A stretch of 64,000 bases of DNA. Origin: Xylocopa sonorina (lineage: Eukaryota; Arthropoda; Insecta; Hymenoptera; Apidae). The notes beneath the pieces were generated by a model. It saw only the letters and a list, made by a program, of their open reading frames with translations, did no database searches and was not told the origin of the DNA. The stretch is from assembly GCF_050948175.1 (NCBI RefSeq), contig NW_027490115.1, positions 1,178,001-1,242,000 on the forward strand. Reading direction: 5' to 3'. The position numbers and the translations under genes were made by a program. Positions within the stretch are counted from its first letter, which is position 1. Each line of letters opens with the position of its first letter. This document shows, one piece after another, positions 28,001 through 38,339 of this stretch.

Positions 28001-31000
28001 TCATTTCCATGTATCATGATAAGATGTAACATTCACTGTGGACTGTTATGTATACCTCGTACTAACTTGAAAGGAATGTAAAGGCGACAATTCCTTGCTA
28101 GGAAATAGCCTTTCCAGATATCTACGTATCGTAGTAATAGTGTTCTAATGTTTCTTAAATCGCGATATCGTATCTCATTTCTATGATTCATGATAAGACA
28201 TAATATTCATTGCGAAATGACACTTATAGCTCGCATACACTTCAATTGAATGTAAATGCGACACTTCCTTGCTAGGAAATAGCGTTTCCAGATATCCACG
28301 TATCGAAGCAATAGATTTCTAATGCTTCTTAAAACGGGATACCGCATCAGATTTCTATGTTTCATGATAAGATATAATATTCATTGCGAAGTGTCATGCA
28401 TGCCTCGTATTCACGTCAAAAGAGTGTAAGTGCGACACTTCCTTCCTAGGAAATAGCGTTTGCATATGTCTACGAATCGAAACAAGAGAGTTCTAATGCT
28501 TCTCAAGACGAGATGTCGCACCTTATTTCTATGCTTCATGATAAGATACAATATTCATGGCGAAGTGTCATTTATACCTCGTATTCACTTCAAATGAATG
28601 TAAATGCGACACTTCCTTGCTAGTAAATAGCGTTTGCAGATGTTTGCGTATCGAAGCAATAGTGTTCTAATGCTTCTCAAAACGGGATACCGCATCACAT
28701 TTCTATGCTTCATGATAAGATATAATATTCATTGCGAAGTGTCATGTATGCCTCGTATTCACTTCAAATGAATGTAAATCAGACACTTCCATTCTAGGAA
28801 ATAGCGTTTGCAGATGTCTACGTATCGAAGCAATAGAGTTCTAATGCTTCTTATAACGCGATATCGCATCTCATTTCTATGTTTCATGATAAGATATAAT
28901 ATTCATTGCGAAGTGTTATGTATACCTCGTATTCACTTCAAAAGAATGTAGATGCGACACTTCCACGCTTGGAAATAGCTTTTGCAGATGTCTCCGCATC
29001 GAGGCAATAGTGTCCTAATGCTTCTTAAAACGCGAAATCGCATCTCACTGCTATGTTTCATGACAAGATATAATGTTCATTGCGAGGTGTCATGTATACC
29101 TCTCATACACATCAAATGTATGTAAATGGGACATTTCCTTGCTAGGAAATAGCGTTTGCTGATGTCTACGTATCGTAGCAATAGAGTTCTAATGCTTCTT
29201 AAATCGCGATATCGCATATCATTTCTATGTTTCGTGATAAGATATAATATTCATTGCGAAGTGTCATGTATTCCTCGTATTCACATCAAAAGAATGTAAA
29301 TGCTGCACTTCCCTGATAGGAAATAGCGTTTGCAGATGTCTCCGCATCGAGGCAACAGTGTCCTAATTCTTCTTAAAACGCGATATGGTATCCCACTTCT
29401 ATGTTTCTTGATAAGATATAATGTTCATTGCGAAGTGTCATGTATACCTCGTATTCACTTCATAAGAATGTAAATGCTACATTTCCTTGCTAGGAAATAG
29501 CGTTTGCACTTGTCTACGTATCGTAGCAATGGGGTTCTAATGCTTCTTAAAACGCGATATCGCATCTCATTTTGATGTTTCATGATAAGATGTAATATTA
29601 ATTGCGAAGTGTCATGTATACCTCGTATTCACTTCAAATGAATGTAAGTGCGACTGTTCCTTGCTAGGAAATAACGATAGCAGATGTCCACGTATCGTAG
29701 CAATAGAGTTCCAATGCTTCCTAAAACGCGATATCGCATCTCATTTCTATGTTTCATGATAAGATATAATATTCATTGATACGTGTCATGTGTAACTCGC
29801 ATACACTTCAAATGAATGTAAATGCGACACTTCCTTCCTATTGAATAGCGTTTGCAGATGTCACCGTATCGACGCATTAGAGTACTAATGCTGCTTAAAT
29901 CGCGATATCGCACCTCATTTCTATGTTTCTTGATATTTTATAATATTCATTGCGAAGTGTCATGTATACCTCGTATTCACCTCAAAAGAATGTAAATCCG
30001 ACTATTCCTTGCTAGGAAATAGCGTTTGCAGGTGTCGGCGTATCGTAGCAATAGTGTTCTAATGCTTCTTAAATCGCGATATCGCATCTCATTTCTATGT
30101 TTCGTGATAAGCTATAATATTCATTACGAAGTGTCATGTATACCTCGTGTTCACTTCAAATCAATGTACTTGCGCCTCTCCCTTGCTGGGAAATAGCGTT
30201 TACAGATTTCTACGTATCGTAGCAATGGAGTTCAAATGCTTCTTAAAATGCGATATCGCATCTCACATCTATGTTTCATGATAGGATATAATATTCACTG
30301 CGTACTGTCATGTATACCTCGTGTTAACTTTAAAAGAATGTAAATGCGACACTTGCTTGCTAGGAAATAGCGTTTGCAGATCTCTACGTATCGAAGCAAT
30401 AGATTTCAGATGTTTCTTAAAACGCGATATCGCGTCTCATTTCTATGTTTCATGATAAGATTTAATATTCATTACGAAATGTCACTCATACCTCGCATAC
30501 ACTTCAAATGAAAGTAAATGCGACACTTCCTTGCTAGGAAATAGCGTTTGCAGATGTTTACGTATCGAAGCAATAGAGTTCTAATGCTTCTTAAAACGGG
30601 ATACCGCACCACATTCCTATGTTTCATGACAAGATATAATCTTCATTGCGAATTGTCATGTATACCTCTTATTCACTTCAAAAGAATGTAAATGCGACAG
30701 TTCCTTGCTAGGAAATAGCGTTTGCAGATGTCTACGTATCGTAGCAATAGGGTTCTAATGCTTCCTAAAACGCGATATCGCATCTCATTTCTATGTTTCA
30801 TGAGAAAATATAATATTCATTGCGAAATGTTACTTATACCTCGCATACACTTCAAATGAAAGTAAATGCGACACTTGCTTGCTAGGAAATAGCGTTTGCA
30901 GATGTCTACGTATCGAAGCAGTAGAAATCTGATGCTTCTTTAAACGGGATATCGCATCTCATTTCTATGTTTCGTGATAAGATATAATTTTCATTGCGAA

Positions 31001-33200
31001 GTGTCATGTGTACCTCGTATTCACTTCAAAAGAATGTAAATGCGACAGTTCCTTGCTAGGAAATAGCGTTTGCACTTGTCTACATATCGTAGCAATAAAG
31101 TTCTAATGCTTCTTAAAACGCGATATCGCATCTCATTTTGATGTTTCATGGTAAGATGTAATATTAATTGCGAAGTGTCATGTATACCTCGTATTCACTT
31201 CAAAAGAATGTTAGTGCGACACTTCCATGCTAGGAAAAGGCGTTTGCAGATGTCCACGTATCGTAGCAATAGGGATCTAATGCTTCCTAAAACGCGATAT
31301 CGCATCTCATTTCTATGTTTCATGATAAGATATAATATTCATTGCGAAATGTCACTTATACCTCGCATACACTTCAAATTAAAGTAAATGCGACACTTGC
31401 TTGCTTGGAAATAGCGTTTCCAGATGTCTACGTATCGAAGCAATAGGGATCTAGTGCTTCTTTAAACGAGATATCGTATCTCATTTCTATGATTCATGAT
31501 AAGACATAATATTCATTGCGAAATGTCACTTATAGCTCGCATACACTTCAAATGAATGTAAATGCGACACTTCCTTGCTAGGAAATAGCGTTTCCAGATA
31601 TCTACGTATCGTAGCAATAAATTTCTAATGCTTCTTAAAACGCGATATCGCATCTCATTTCTATGTTTCTTGATAGGATATAATATTCATTGCGAAATGT
31701 CACTTATACCTCGCATACACTTCAAATGAAAGTAAGTGCGACACTTGCTTGCTTGGAAATAGCGTTTCCAGATGTCTACGTATCGAAGCAATAGAGATCT
31801 AGTGCTTCTTTAAACGAGATATCGCATCTCATTTCCATGTATCATGTTAAGATATAACATTCACTGTGGACTGTTATGTATACCTCGTACTAACTTCAAA
31901 GGAATGTAAAGGCGACAATTCCTTGCTAGGAAATAGCCTTTCCAGATATCTACGTATCGTAGTAATAGTGTTCTAATGTTTCTTAAATCGCGATATCGCA
32001 TCTCATTTCTATGCTTCGTGATAAGTTATAATATTCATTACGAAGTGCCATGTATACCTCGTATACGCTTCAGAAGAATATAAAAGCGACACTTCCTTGC
32101 TAGGAAATAGCGATTGTAGATGTCTACGTATCGTAGCAATGGAGTTCTAATGCTTCTTAAAACGCGATATCCCATCTCATTTCTACGTTTCGTGATAAGG
32201 TATAATATTCATTGTGGAGTGTTATGTATACCCCGTATTCACTTCAAAAGAATGTAAATGTGGCACTTCCTTGCTAGGAAATAGCGTTTGCGGATGTCTA
32301 CGTATCGTAGCAATAGTGTTCTAATGCTCCTTAAACCGCGAAATCCCATCTCATTTCTATGAATCATGATAAGATATAATATTAATTGCGAAGAGGCATG
32401 TATACCTGTCTACACATCAAATGAATGTAGATGCGACACTTCATTTCTAGGAAATTACGTTCCCAGATGTCTCCGTATCGAAGCAATAGAATTCTAATGC
32501 TTCTTAAAACGCGATATTGCATCTCATTTCTATGTTTCATGATAAGATATAATATTCATTGCGAAGTGTCATGTATACCTCTCATACACATCAAATGAAT
32601 GTAAATACGGCACTTCCTTGCTAGGAAATAGCGTTTGCAGGTGTCTACGTGTCGTAGCAATAGAGTTCTAACGCTTCTTAAAACGCGATATCGCATCACA
32701 TTTCTATGTTTCATCATAACATATAGTATTCATTGCGAAATGTCATGTATACCTCCAACTCACTTCAAAAGAATGTAAATGTGACACTTCCGTGCTAGTA
32801 TGTAGCGTTTGCAGATGTCTACGTATCGATGCAATAGATTTCTAATACTTCATGTAGCTCTATATTGCATCTCATATCTATGTCTCATGTTAAGATGCAA
32901 TGTCAACGCAAGCGTTACGTATATCTCGTCTGCACTTGAAAATAATGTAAATACCGCACTTGCTTGCTACCGAACAGCGTTTCTAGCTGTGGACGCATCG
33001 AAAAAATAATGTTCTAATTCTTCAAAGAACGCGATATCGCACCTCATTTCTATGTCACATGATCAGATGTAATCTCAAAGCAACGCGTAATGTATATCAC
33101 GTCTACACTTCAAATGAAAGTGGATGCATCACTTACTTGCTACGGAACAGTGTTTCTAGATGTCTACGAATCGAGGCAAAGGAGTTCTAATGCTTTATAG
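19042..33200 (+). repeat. 174-bp satellite array, F orientation (array 5, longest F array)
   Basis: About 81 monomers. It contains an 8-mer HOR (20770-24236) and dispersed copies of a 4- to 5-monomer block at about 24500-25250, 27455-28170 and 30765-31150/31720-31990. That block is marked by GACACTTGCTTGCTTGGAAA, CTTTAAACGAGATATCGC and CACTGTGGACTGTTATG. No gene is seen; all frames here are satellite-derived. Confidence 0.97.
20770..24236 (+). repeat. Eight-monomer higher-order repeat, about 1390 bp, 2.5 copies
   Basis: Unit 1 about 20770-22162, unit 2 about 22163-23552, unit 3 partial to about 24236. Diagnostic monomers recur at 1390-1393 bp: 'tgctgggaaatagcgttcac', CCTCACACTCACCTCAAATG, 'gtcaccgcttcgaggcagta' and 'gtggactgttatgtatacc'. 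Copies are nearly identical; differences are single bases such as GTAGAGCAATAG against GTAGCAATAG and GGTCCCTAA against GGTCCTAA. The third copy breaks off at 'cctcgcataaatttcaaatg'. Confidence 0.9.
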
Positions 33201-34040
33201 GACGCGATATAGCATTTCACATCAAGAGTTCGAAGTATGTATGTATATTTTAATGATCTATAAATCAGACTATGCTTACCTGCTTCTACACTGCAAAACA
33301 ATGTGATGCTACACTTCCTCGCAAGAGAATAGCGTTTCTAGATGTCTACTTTTCGAAGCAATAGAGTTCTATTGCTTCATTCAACACGATGTCGCAAGTC
33401 ATTTCAATGATTCATGGTAAATTGCAATGTTCTATGCAATATGTTACATTTGTCTGCATCTAGACCTTAGAAGGATGTGAATCCTATACTTACTTGCAAC
33501 AGAATATCGTTTCCAGATCTCTACGTGTCCAAGCAAGACATTTCTAATACTTCATGCAGCGCGATGTCGCATCTCATTTCAACGTTTCAAAGCAAGGAAT
33601 TTGTAATCATATATCCATAACATTATGCTTAACTGTTAGAGGTCTTCAATAGAATGTGAATTATATAATTCCATGCAACGGCATGGCGCTCCGTAGTGTC
33701 TGTCTGTTAAAGCAATCGAGCTAGAATTCTCCATGCAATGCACTGGCGCATCCCATTTCATCGTTTCAAAGTAAGAATGCTGTAATCTCTTATGCATTAT
33801 CTCTATGCTTATCTGCTTTAAAACTTCATAAGAATGTAAATTCTACAGCTCCATGCAACAGGATTTCCCGTCGTAGTGTCTACATGTCGAGACAATAGAG
33901 TACTAATGCATCATACAATGCCATGGCTCATTTCATTTCAACGTTTCGAATTAAGTAAGCTGTAATCTTCTATGAAAACCATTATAATTATCTGCTTCTA
34001 CTCTACAAAATAATGTGAATTCTATAGATCCAAGCAACAG
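33200..34040 (+). repeat. Decayed satellite monomers at the array edge
   Basis: About five monomers become increasingly diverged toward the unique island. Surviving boxes are CGTTTCTAGATGTCTAC, AGCAATAGAGTTCTA and 'catttcaatgattcatgg' near 33310-33420, then only fragments such as CCATGCAACGGCATGGCG (about 33672) and GTCTACATGTCGAGACAATAG (about 33880). The GCGATATCGC palindrome is lost or mutated in every one. The last recognisable piece is 'gatccaagcaacagga'. Confidence 0.85.
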
Positions 34041-34200
34041 GAGGGCAGGCCCTCCACCATCCTATTGCCTGCTCTAATGCGGCCAAAGGATTCCCAGGGC
34101 CACTCAAACTGCGACCAACATCTATCTTATACTCTAACCGATTCATCGTTATTCGTTTTCCATTAAGCTTGCAGGGATCAGTGATATTGATTCGCTCAAT
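34003..34200 (-). pseudogene. Exon-like open stretch truncated by the satellite edge
   Basis: On the minus strand the frame is open from just after a TTTAG (34201-34205, a possible splice acceptor) to a TAG at 34003-34005, 65 codons. The first about 50 codons (to about 34045) lie in unique sequence of higher GC than its surroundings; the last dozen run into satellite. The peptide begins IERINITDPCKLNGKR, then has MNRLEYKIDVGRSLSGPGN and PLAALEQAIGWWRACPP. The composition is protein-like rather than the low-complexity readout of AT-rich DNA. I do not recognise the family. The plus strand is also open over much of this stretch, which lowers confidence. It could be the last exon of a gene cut off by satellite expansion, or a transposon remnant. 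Confidence 0.3.
34041..34054. repeat. 14-bp inverted repeat at the satellite/unique boundary
   Basis: GAGGGCAGGCCCTC: six-base arms around AG, placed at the first non-satellite bases. Confidence 0.6.
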
Positions 34201-34340
34201 CTAAATTATTATTTTCTTTTTAAGTTTCTCGATTTTTTTAGTTTCTCTCACGATATCGTCTATTTCGTTGTACCTTACCCTTACAGTATGGTATATAATC
34301 TGTTGTTTGATATTTCTAGGATTTTCTCTTAGTAAATGCA

Positions 34341-34649
34341 ATGCTTCCACATAATTTCTTTCTCTTGCTCTTTAGTTACATTGTTGTTATATTATGCTTT
34401 TCACCCTCCACATTCCCTCTCTACACCATCTCGGAACAGGCGTTATACGATTACTGCAGGATGACGCCCCGGTCTCGTTACACCGAGATCGAGTATTCTC
34501 TCTTGCATCCGTTGATTTATATATGTTATATATTGGAGAATATTTCCTCTTATCCTTTGTATTTTTCGAATGAAATTACATTGACAGAAGTACGAGCTAG
34601 TCCTGCACGCCTATTTGAAACAACATTAAATCATCTTGTTAAACAATAA
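34341..34649 (+). CDS. Hypothetical 102-codon ORF with hydrophobic N-terminus
   Basis: Not recognised. The frame starts MLPHNFFLLLFSYIVVILCF, a stretch that would fit a signal peptide or membrane anchor (about residues 5-20), followed by a mixed polar region with RMTPRSRYTEIEY (about residues 40-52) and a C-terminus ending LNHLVKQ. A good splice-acceptor-like TTTTCTCTTAG ends at 34331, and the frame stays open back to it, so the ORF could be an internal or terminal exon. Against a real gene: AT-rich T-runs produce hydrophobic frames easily, and no neighbour supports it. Stop TAA at 34647-34649. Confidence 0.25.
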   Translation: MLPHNFFLLLFSYIVVILCFSPSTFPLYTISEQALYDYCRMTPRSRYTEIEYSLLHPLIYICYILENISSYPLYFSNEITLTEVRASPARLFETTLNHLVKQ

Positions 34650-34985
34650 TATATTAAATGTGACTTCGATTTTTAAATTTGAATTTATAAACATCTAACA
34701 GGTAAATCTGTTTTTCTTACTATTCATATCATTATACATTCAGTGATTTATTGTGTGCTGTGATTTGATATATTAACTGCTTGATTATATTTTGCAATGA
34801 ACTTTGCGTACCAAACATTGTTTTTACTCCTGATGGGAGTGGATAGTTCTTCGTTTTATATTCTTATATCGCATTGATTATAAAAGTATATGATATCCTT
34901 TTTGTGCAGTCATGTATAATTATGTACATACAAATTCGCGATTAAGTAGCTATGTGTTCAAATTCAATTCCGAATAATGCACTAA
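34650..34985. other. AT-rich unique sequence, no feature seen
   Basis: No open frame of note, no repeat and no satellite similarity seen by eye. Confidence 0.6.
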
Positions 34986-34989
34986 AAAG

Positions 34990-35240
34990 CACCCCAGATA
35001 ACAAACGGCAAGATGGTAGCGACACCATGCCGGCACTATATTGCCACTTCCGAGGAGTGTCAACTGATTCGTAGTCATCTGTGACCGGATTCGTTAACTC
35101 AAATGCCAGAACACGTTACCAGCACGTTCTAGACAAGCGAATCGCGCAACACCAGCACCATGGTGACACGCGTATCATCGCTCCATTCATGAATCTCCTC
35201 AGCAATGACGCAGGATCACATTTGGCAATGGGGAATCTGT
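34990..35240 (+). repeat. Unidentified dispersed repeat, copy A
   Basis: A GC-richer island in AT-rich DNA. By eye it aligns in the same orientation with 35840-35985. Matching points are GACACCATGCCGG-CACTATA against GATACGAATGCCGC..CACTAACA, and CTGTGACCGGATTCGTT against CTGTCACGGAATTCGTT, at offsets of 848 and 857. It also contains the 10-bp palindrome CACCATGGTG (35156-35165). Identity unknown; an old transposon fragment is possible. Confidence 0.4.
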
Positions 35241-35735
35241 GCCTTCATACAAATTAGAACCGTTAGATGTCAGTAGATGTTCAGCATATGAGTATTGATA
35301 GACATTTTGATAGTCGTTTTCCTATATTTATAGTTATTGAGCGAGTCGTATATATTTCTTTCAATCCATTATAGACTAAAAATATTATTTATAAAAAAAA
35401 TATTACTTATAAAATAAAAATTCATGTTGTTGCGTCCCTAACTTCGCCTTGTGTAATTTTTGAAATAACATGCTCTCATCGTATTTAATGTAACCCTCAA
35501 CTGCATGAATTTGTAACAATAAATTGAAGAAAATATATATAAAATAAGTGTATATATTTTTATGACAAAGTAATTATCGACTTTATGGAAAAAATCGCCC
35601 TATCGAGCTGGTTTATAGAAAATAATAAAATCGAGTTCTTATATCTTTGTTTGGTGCCGGTGTATCTATTTTGGAATCAAAATAAATAAATTGCGCAGTT
35701 TAGTCATTTTTCATATTTGCTTATAATTTTTATGT
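35241..35735. other. AT-rich unique sequence, no gene seen
   Basis: Runs of A/T and AATAAA-type signals near 35518 and 35680, which could be poly(A) sites on the plus strand but are expected by chance in this composition. No open frame of interest. Confidence 0.55.
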
Positions 35736-36000
35736 TAACAGCTTCCCCATTAGTAAGTGTCAGCCTACGCCACAACCACACGTGTAGCTATGGTGAGCTG
35801 TTAGTGTCATTGTCACGGCCGTATAGCCCGTGTGCTATATCTTGGTGCTTTAATAGTGGCGTGATACGAATGCCGCCCCAGCACTAACAGTATGCCATTT
35901 CGAAAGCTGAGTAGGAGCACTTTGTTAGCACAGCTCTGTCACGGAATTCGTTCCATCCGTTGTCATTGGCGTGCCAATCGCTGGCTGTTTGGGATATTGT
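35736..36000 (+). repeat. Unidentified dispersed repeat, copy B, with a hairpin
   Basis: GC-richer island matching copy A at several blocks (see copy A). It contains a 9-bp perfect inverted repeat, CTGTTAGTG at 35798-35806 and CACTAACAG at 35882-35890, enclosing a smaller CACGG/CCGTG pair near 35814-35832. No A-box/B-box promoter or tRNA fold was seen. Confidence 0.4.
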
Positions 36001-36420
36001 AGTGCATGAGGCAGACTTGTTCCTTACCATCGTCAAGGAGATGGATTTTCACTCCCCCCTTTTTGAATTTTTTAAATTATTGTTTGGAATTTTTGCCGTT
36101 TCTGCATCTCTATGACCGCATTGTGGATTCAACTTATGTACGATCTTTTTGGTCTTCATCTTTTGTTACATGTAATATTATATATGTGATGCACGTTTGT
36201 TATTCTTTGGTAAAGCAACTTATTCGATTAATATATATTTATTAGACATAGATATAGACAATTAGAAAAATGTTATTAAAACGCTATTAAATATGTTGTT
36301 GCAATTATATATTTAAGGTCTGAAGATGTAGATGCAATTAATGTCCGATATTTTACGCGATCCAATCGACGTATCGAGTGAGGCTATGAAATATAAAAAT
36401 CTTTTACTATTCTTCGACCC
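36001..36420. other. AT-rich unique sequence with only weak frames
   Basis: A 79-codon plus frame at 36006-36245 is rich in F, L, Y and I as expected from T-rich DNA and has no supporting context. A 33-codon plus frame from an ATG near 36334 (MQLMSDILRDPIDVSSEAMK...) runs to a TAA near 36433 and is more protein-like but very short. Neither is called as a gene. Confidence 0.5.
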
Positions 36421-36422
36421 CT

Positions 36423-36773
36423 TTACATGTTAAATGAATGATTAGTTCTGCAAGACAAGAAGCCTGAATTAGTGAGATATCTAGGAACATAAGTAATTTG
36501 TAAGTAACACAGCTTTTCTCTTTGAAATATTTGCCTTTGCATAGAATAGAACGTATAGATATAATTGCCTGTTTTGTACCCATTTCGGTCCAATTCTATT
36601 ATAGTCTTTGAGCAGAAGTAATATTGATTATACTTAATTTTTGCAATAGTTCCTTGATTAACAGATTTTATTAACCTAGAATCATCATTTGACGGATGTA
36701 TCAATCTACTTTGTAGCTCCATCAGTTTCTTTTTCTGCTCGCTACTTTCCATTTGCAGTTCCGTATACTTATC
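36423..36773 (-). CDS. Candidate exon 2 of a minus-strand coiled-coil membrane protein gene
   Basis: Open frame of about 116 codons after a possible acceptor (ATAAAG at the boundary with GATAAG, 36774/36773). It opens with DKYTELQMESSEQKKKLMEL, a charged heptad-like stretch that continues the coiled-coil character of exon 1 in the same phase (phase 0). Residues further on include NQGTIAKIKYNQYYFCSKT and ELDRNGYKTGNYIYTFYSM. The stop is at 36423-36425. The acceptor lacks a strong pyrimidine tract, so the exact start is uncertain; an in-frame ATG at 36786-36788 gives the alternative of a separate 121-codon ORF. Another acceptor inside the exon (GAGCAG) would also keep phase. Family not recognised. 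Confidence 0.4.
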   Translation of the reverse strand, partial: DKYTELQMESSEQKKKLMELQSRLIHPSNDDSRLIKSVNQGTIAKIKYNQYYFCSKTIIELDRNGYKTGNYIYTFYSMQRQIFQREKLCYLQITYVPRYLTNSGFLSCRTNHSFNM

Positions 36774-36895
36774 CTTTATCACCATCATATATGTTGCGTA
36801 AAATTACAATAACTTTTTGTCCTCAAATTTTGCGGATATTTCAATTAAATTTCTTTTGATTAAATAAACGGAAATTAAAAAACAGTGGCACGTAC

Positions 36896-37174
36896 CATTT
36901 CTTGGAAACGTTGTATCGTAATTTGCATCTGACTGTATTGAGAAGCACGCACTTTACTTAACGTTTGCAATGATTCGGTTAGCGAAGTAAAGAAATATTC
37001 TACTTTCGAAATTGTTGGCTCTTGTAATTCTAAGGCAAATATATTCATCTGTCGACATCGTGAACATTGTTTTTTGGCAAAATTCCAGAAAAACAAATAT
37101 ACTATAAGTAAAATAATAAACATCATAATATTAAATTTAACTCTGTTCATCGTTGCCTTGTTGGACACATCCAT
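36896..37174 (-). CDS. Candidate exon 1: N-terminal transmembrane segment plus coiled coil
   Basis: Starts ATG at 37174 (MDVSNKATMNRVKF), 93 codons to a strong donor-like CAAGAAATG|GTACGT (exon end 36896). Residues about 16-33 (IMMFIILLIVYLFFWNFA) are a clear membrane span, followed by KK and a CSRC pair. Residues about 60-93 (SLTESLQTLSKVRASQYSQM, then QITIQRFQEM) look alpha-helical and amphipathic. Without splicing the frame ends six codons later, which supports the intron. Basic residues precede the span, so the C-terminal part could face either side. A second ATG at codon 9 is an alternative start. The plan (short N-tail, one span, coiled coil) resembles many small anchors or tethers; no family can be named. 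Upstream on the same strand lie good donors (GTAAGT at about 37531, GTGAGT at about 37471) and an acceptor (CATGTTTCAG at about 37422), consistent with spliced 5' UTR. Confidence 0.45.
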
Positions 37175-37191
37175 AACAATATACAGGGTGG

Positions 37192-37420
37192 GGCAGTAAT
37201 AATTAGCACCTCAGATATCCACGAAACTATAAGTTTCATAGAAGTTTTTGCTAATATAAAATTGAATAGGACAAAGGGCACATCCGTTGATGAAAATAGT
37301 TTTTTTGTAAGTGGAGTTATGTTGGACATATGAAGGTTACCTTCATTTTTTAAAATGAATTGGTATGTCCATTCTTCAGTAATACGATAGAGCATTTTAA
37401 AGCAAGTTTAACGATCTGAA
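37192..37420. mobile_element. Possible DNA-transposon or MITE fragment, one end
   Basis: TACAGGGTGGGGCAGTAATA at 37192 resembles the terminal CAGGGTG-type sequence of short insect transposon remnants. It ends 17 bp upstream of the minus-strand ATG at 37174. No complementary second end was found in the window, so the element is partial or the resemblance is chance. The 82-codon minus frame 37147-37395 lies across it and is not called as a gene. Confidence 0.3.
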
Positions 37421-37718
37421 ACATGAAGGCACTGAAGGTTACAAAAAGTAAAGAAGGGCGATAATACTCACGGTTTTGATAGTAAATGAAACATATGTAT
37501 TGTAAACAGTGGTGGAAGACGTAATACTTACCGTTTATTTCACTGTGAATAAATACTTTTCGAAGGGCATTTCAATAGTTTGCAGCATAAGTTAAACATG
37601 ATAAGATTAGTATTGAAAAATCGGTTCGAATACGTTTGGTTAGGCTGTTCTTTGTGTCGTTTATTTTATAAGTACTGAGCTGCGGATTCCTGAAGACAGC
37701 TCACAAAATTGTTGAACT

Positions 37719-37941
37719 ATGGAAGATTATCATTGTGAATTTGAATCAGAAGGTAATTAAATTCCATTAGATTGTAAACAGCTTTCAATGTTTCATTTTA
37801 GATAGTAAGATTAAATACTCTTTACAAAACTACAAGAATGGATACATACCTTTCTGTTATTATTATTTCATAAAGAATTATAATTGCAATTATATAGTTC
37901 ATTACGATAAAAAATATTTCTCAGAAAATTCTAAATATTAA
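37719..37941 (+). CDS. Candidate two-exon gene for a tiny Tyr/Lys/Asn-rich protein
   Basis: Exon 1 is 37719-37752 (MEDYHCEFESE plus one base), ending AAG|GTAATT. The intron would be 37753-37801, ending in TTTCATTTTAG, and exon 2 is 37802-37941, stop TAA at 37939-37941. The join restores GAT and a frame of 46 codons open to the stop (KIKYSLQNYKNGYIPFCYYY, then FIKNYNCNYIVHYDKKYF). The total is about 57 residues. For: a start codon, a donor, a good acceptor and an open phase-matched frame coincide. Against: the intron would be only 49 bp, at the lower limit for insects; AT-rich DNA gives Y/K/N-rich frames by chance; no family is recognised. The minus-strand gene candidate starts about 550 bp away, so the two would be divergent. 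Confidence 0.3.
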
Positions 37942-38339
37942 ATTAAAGAAACAAGTAAAACATTTTTAATAATTACGAATATGGAAAATACTTGAACATT
38001 CCAATAAAAAGATGTCTAAACAGGAGTTAGAAAAGTCAAACATTCAATTTCAATTCCAGAATTCATCTATAAGAGGTAAAATGTTTTGAAAGCTTTAATT
38101 ACAGTCTTCAATGCAAGCAGTAGGGCAGTATTTCAATTTTCTTAAAAATTGCTGAAAGTCAACCATTTTGAAGTGGTCAGAATCTTTGTCGTTTGAGCAA
38201 TAAGTGAATAACAAATAACAGCATAAATTCCAGGCTTAAAAACTTATGGATTAAATCATATGCAGACTCGTTTATGAGCCAGATACTAAATAATCATCCA
38301 CATTAAGTAATCATTTTAAAACTCAAACGATTACATCTC
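37942..38339. other. AT-rich unique sequence, no gene seen
   Basis: No long open frame, no satellite similarity and no recognisable repeat up to the palindrome at 38340. Confidence 0.6.

Noticed and set aside
35798..35890. Structured non-coding RNA or tRNA in the 92-bp hairpin
   Set aside because: Only a 9-bp outer stem and a small inner stem; no A/B boxes, no T-loop and no recognisable fold.
36006..36245. 79-codon plus-strand ORF
   Set aside because: Composition (F, L, Y, I) is what T-rich DNA yields, with no context or recognisable domain.
37147..37395. 82-codon minus-strand ORF
   Set aside because: It runs through the transposon-like sequence and overlaps the better-supported exon start in another frame.
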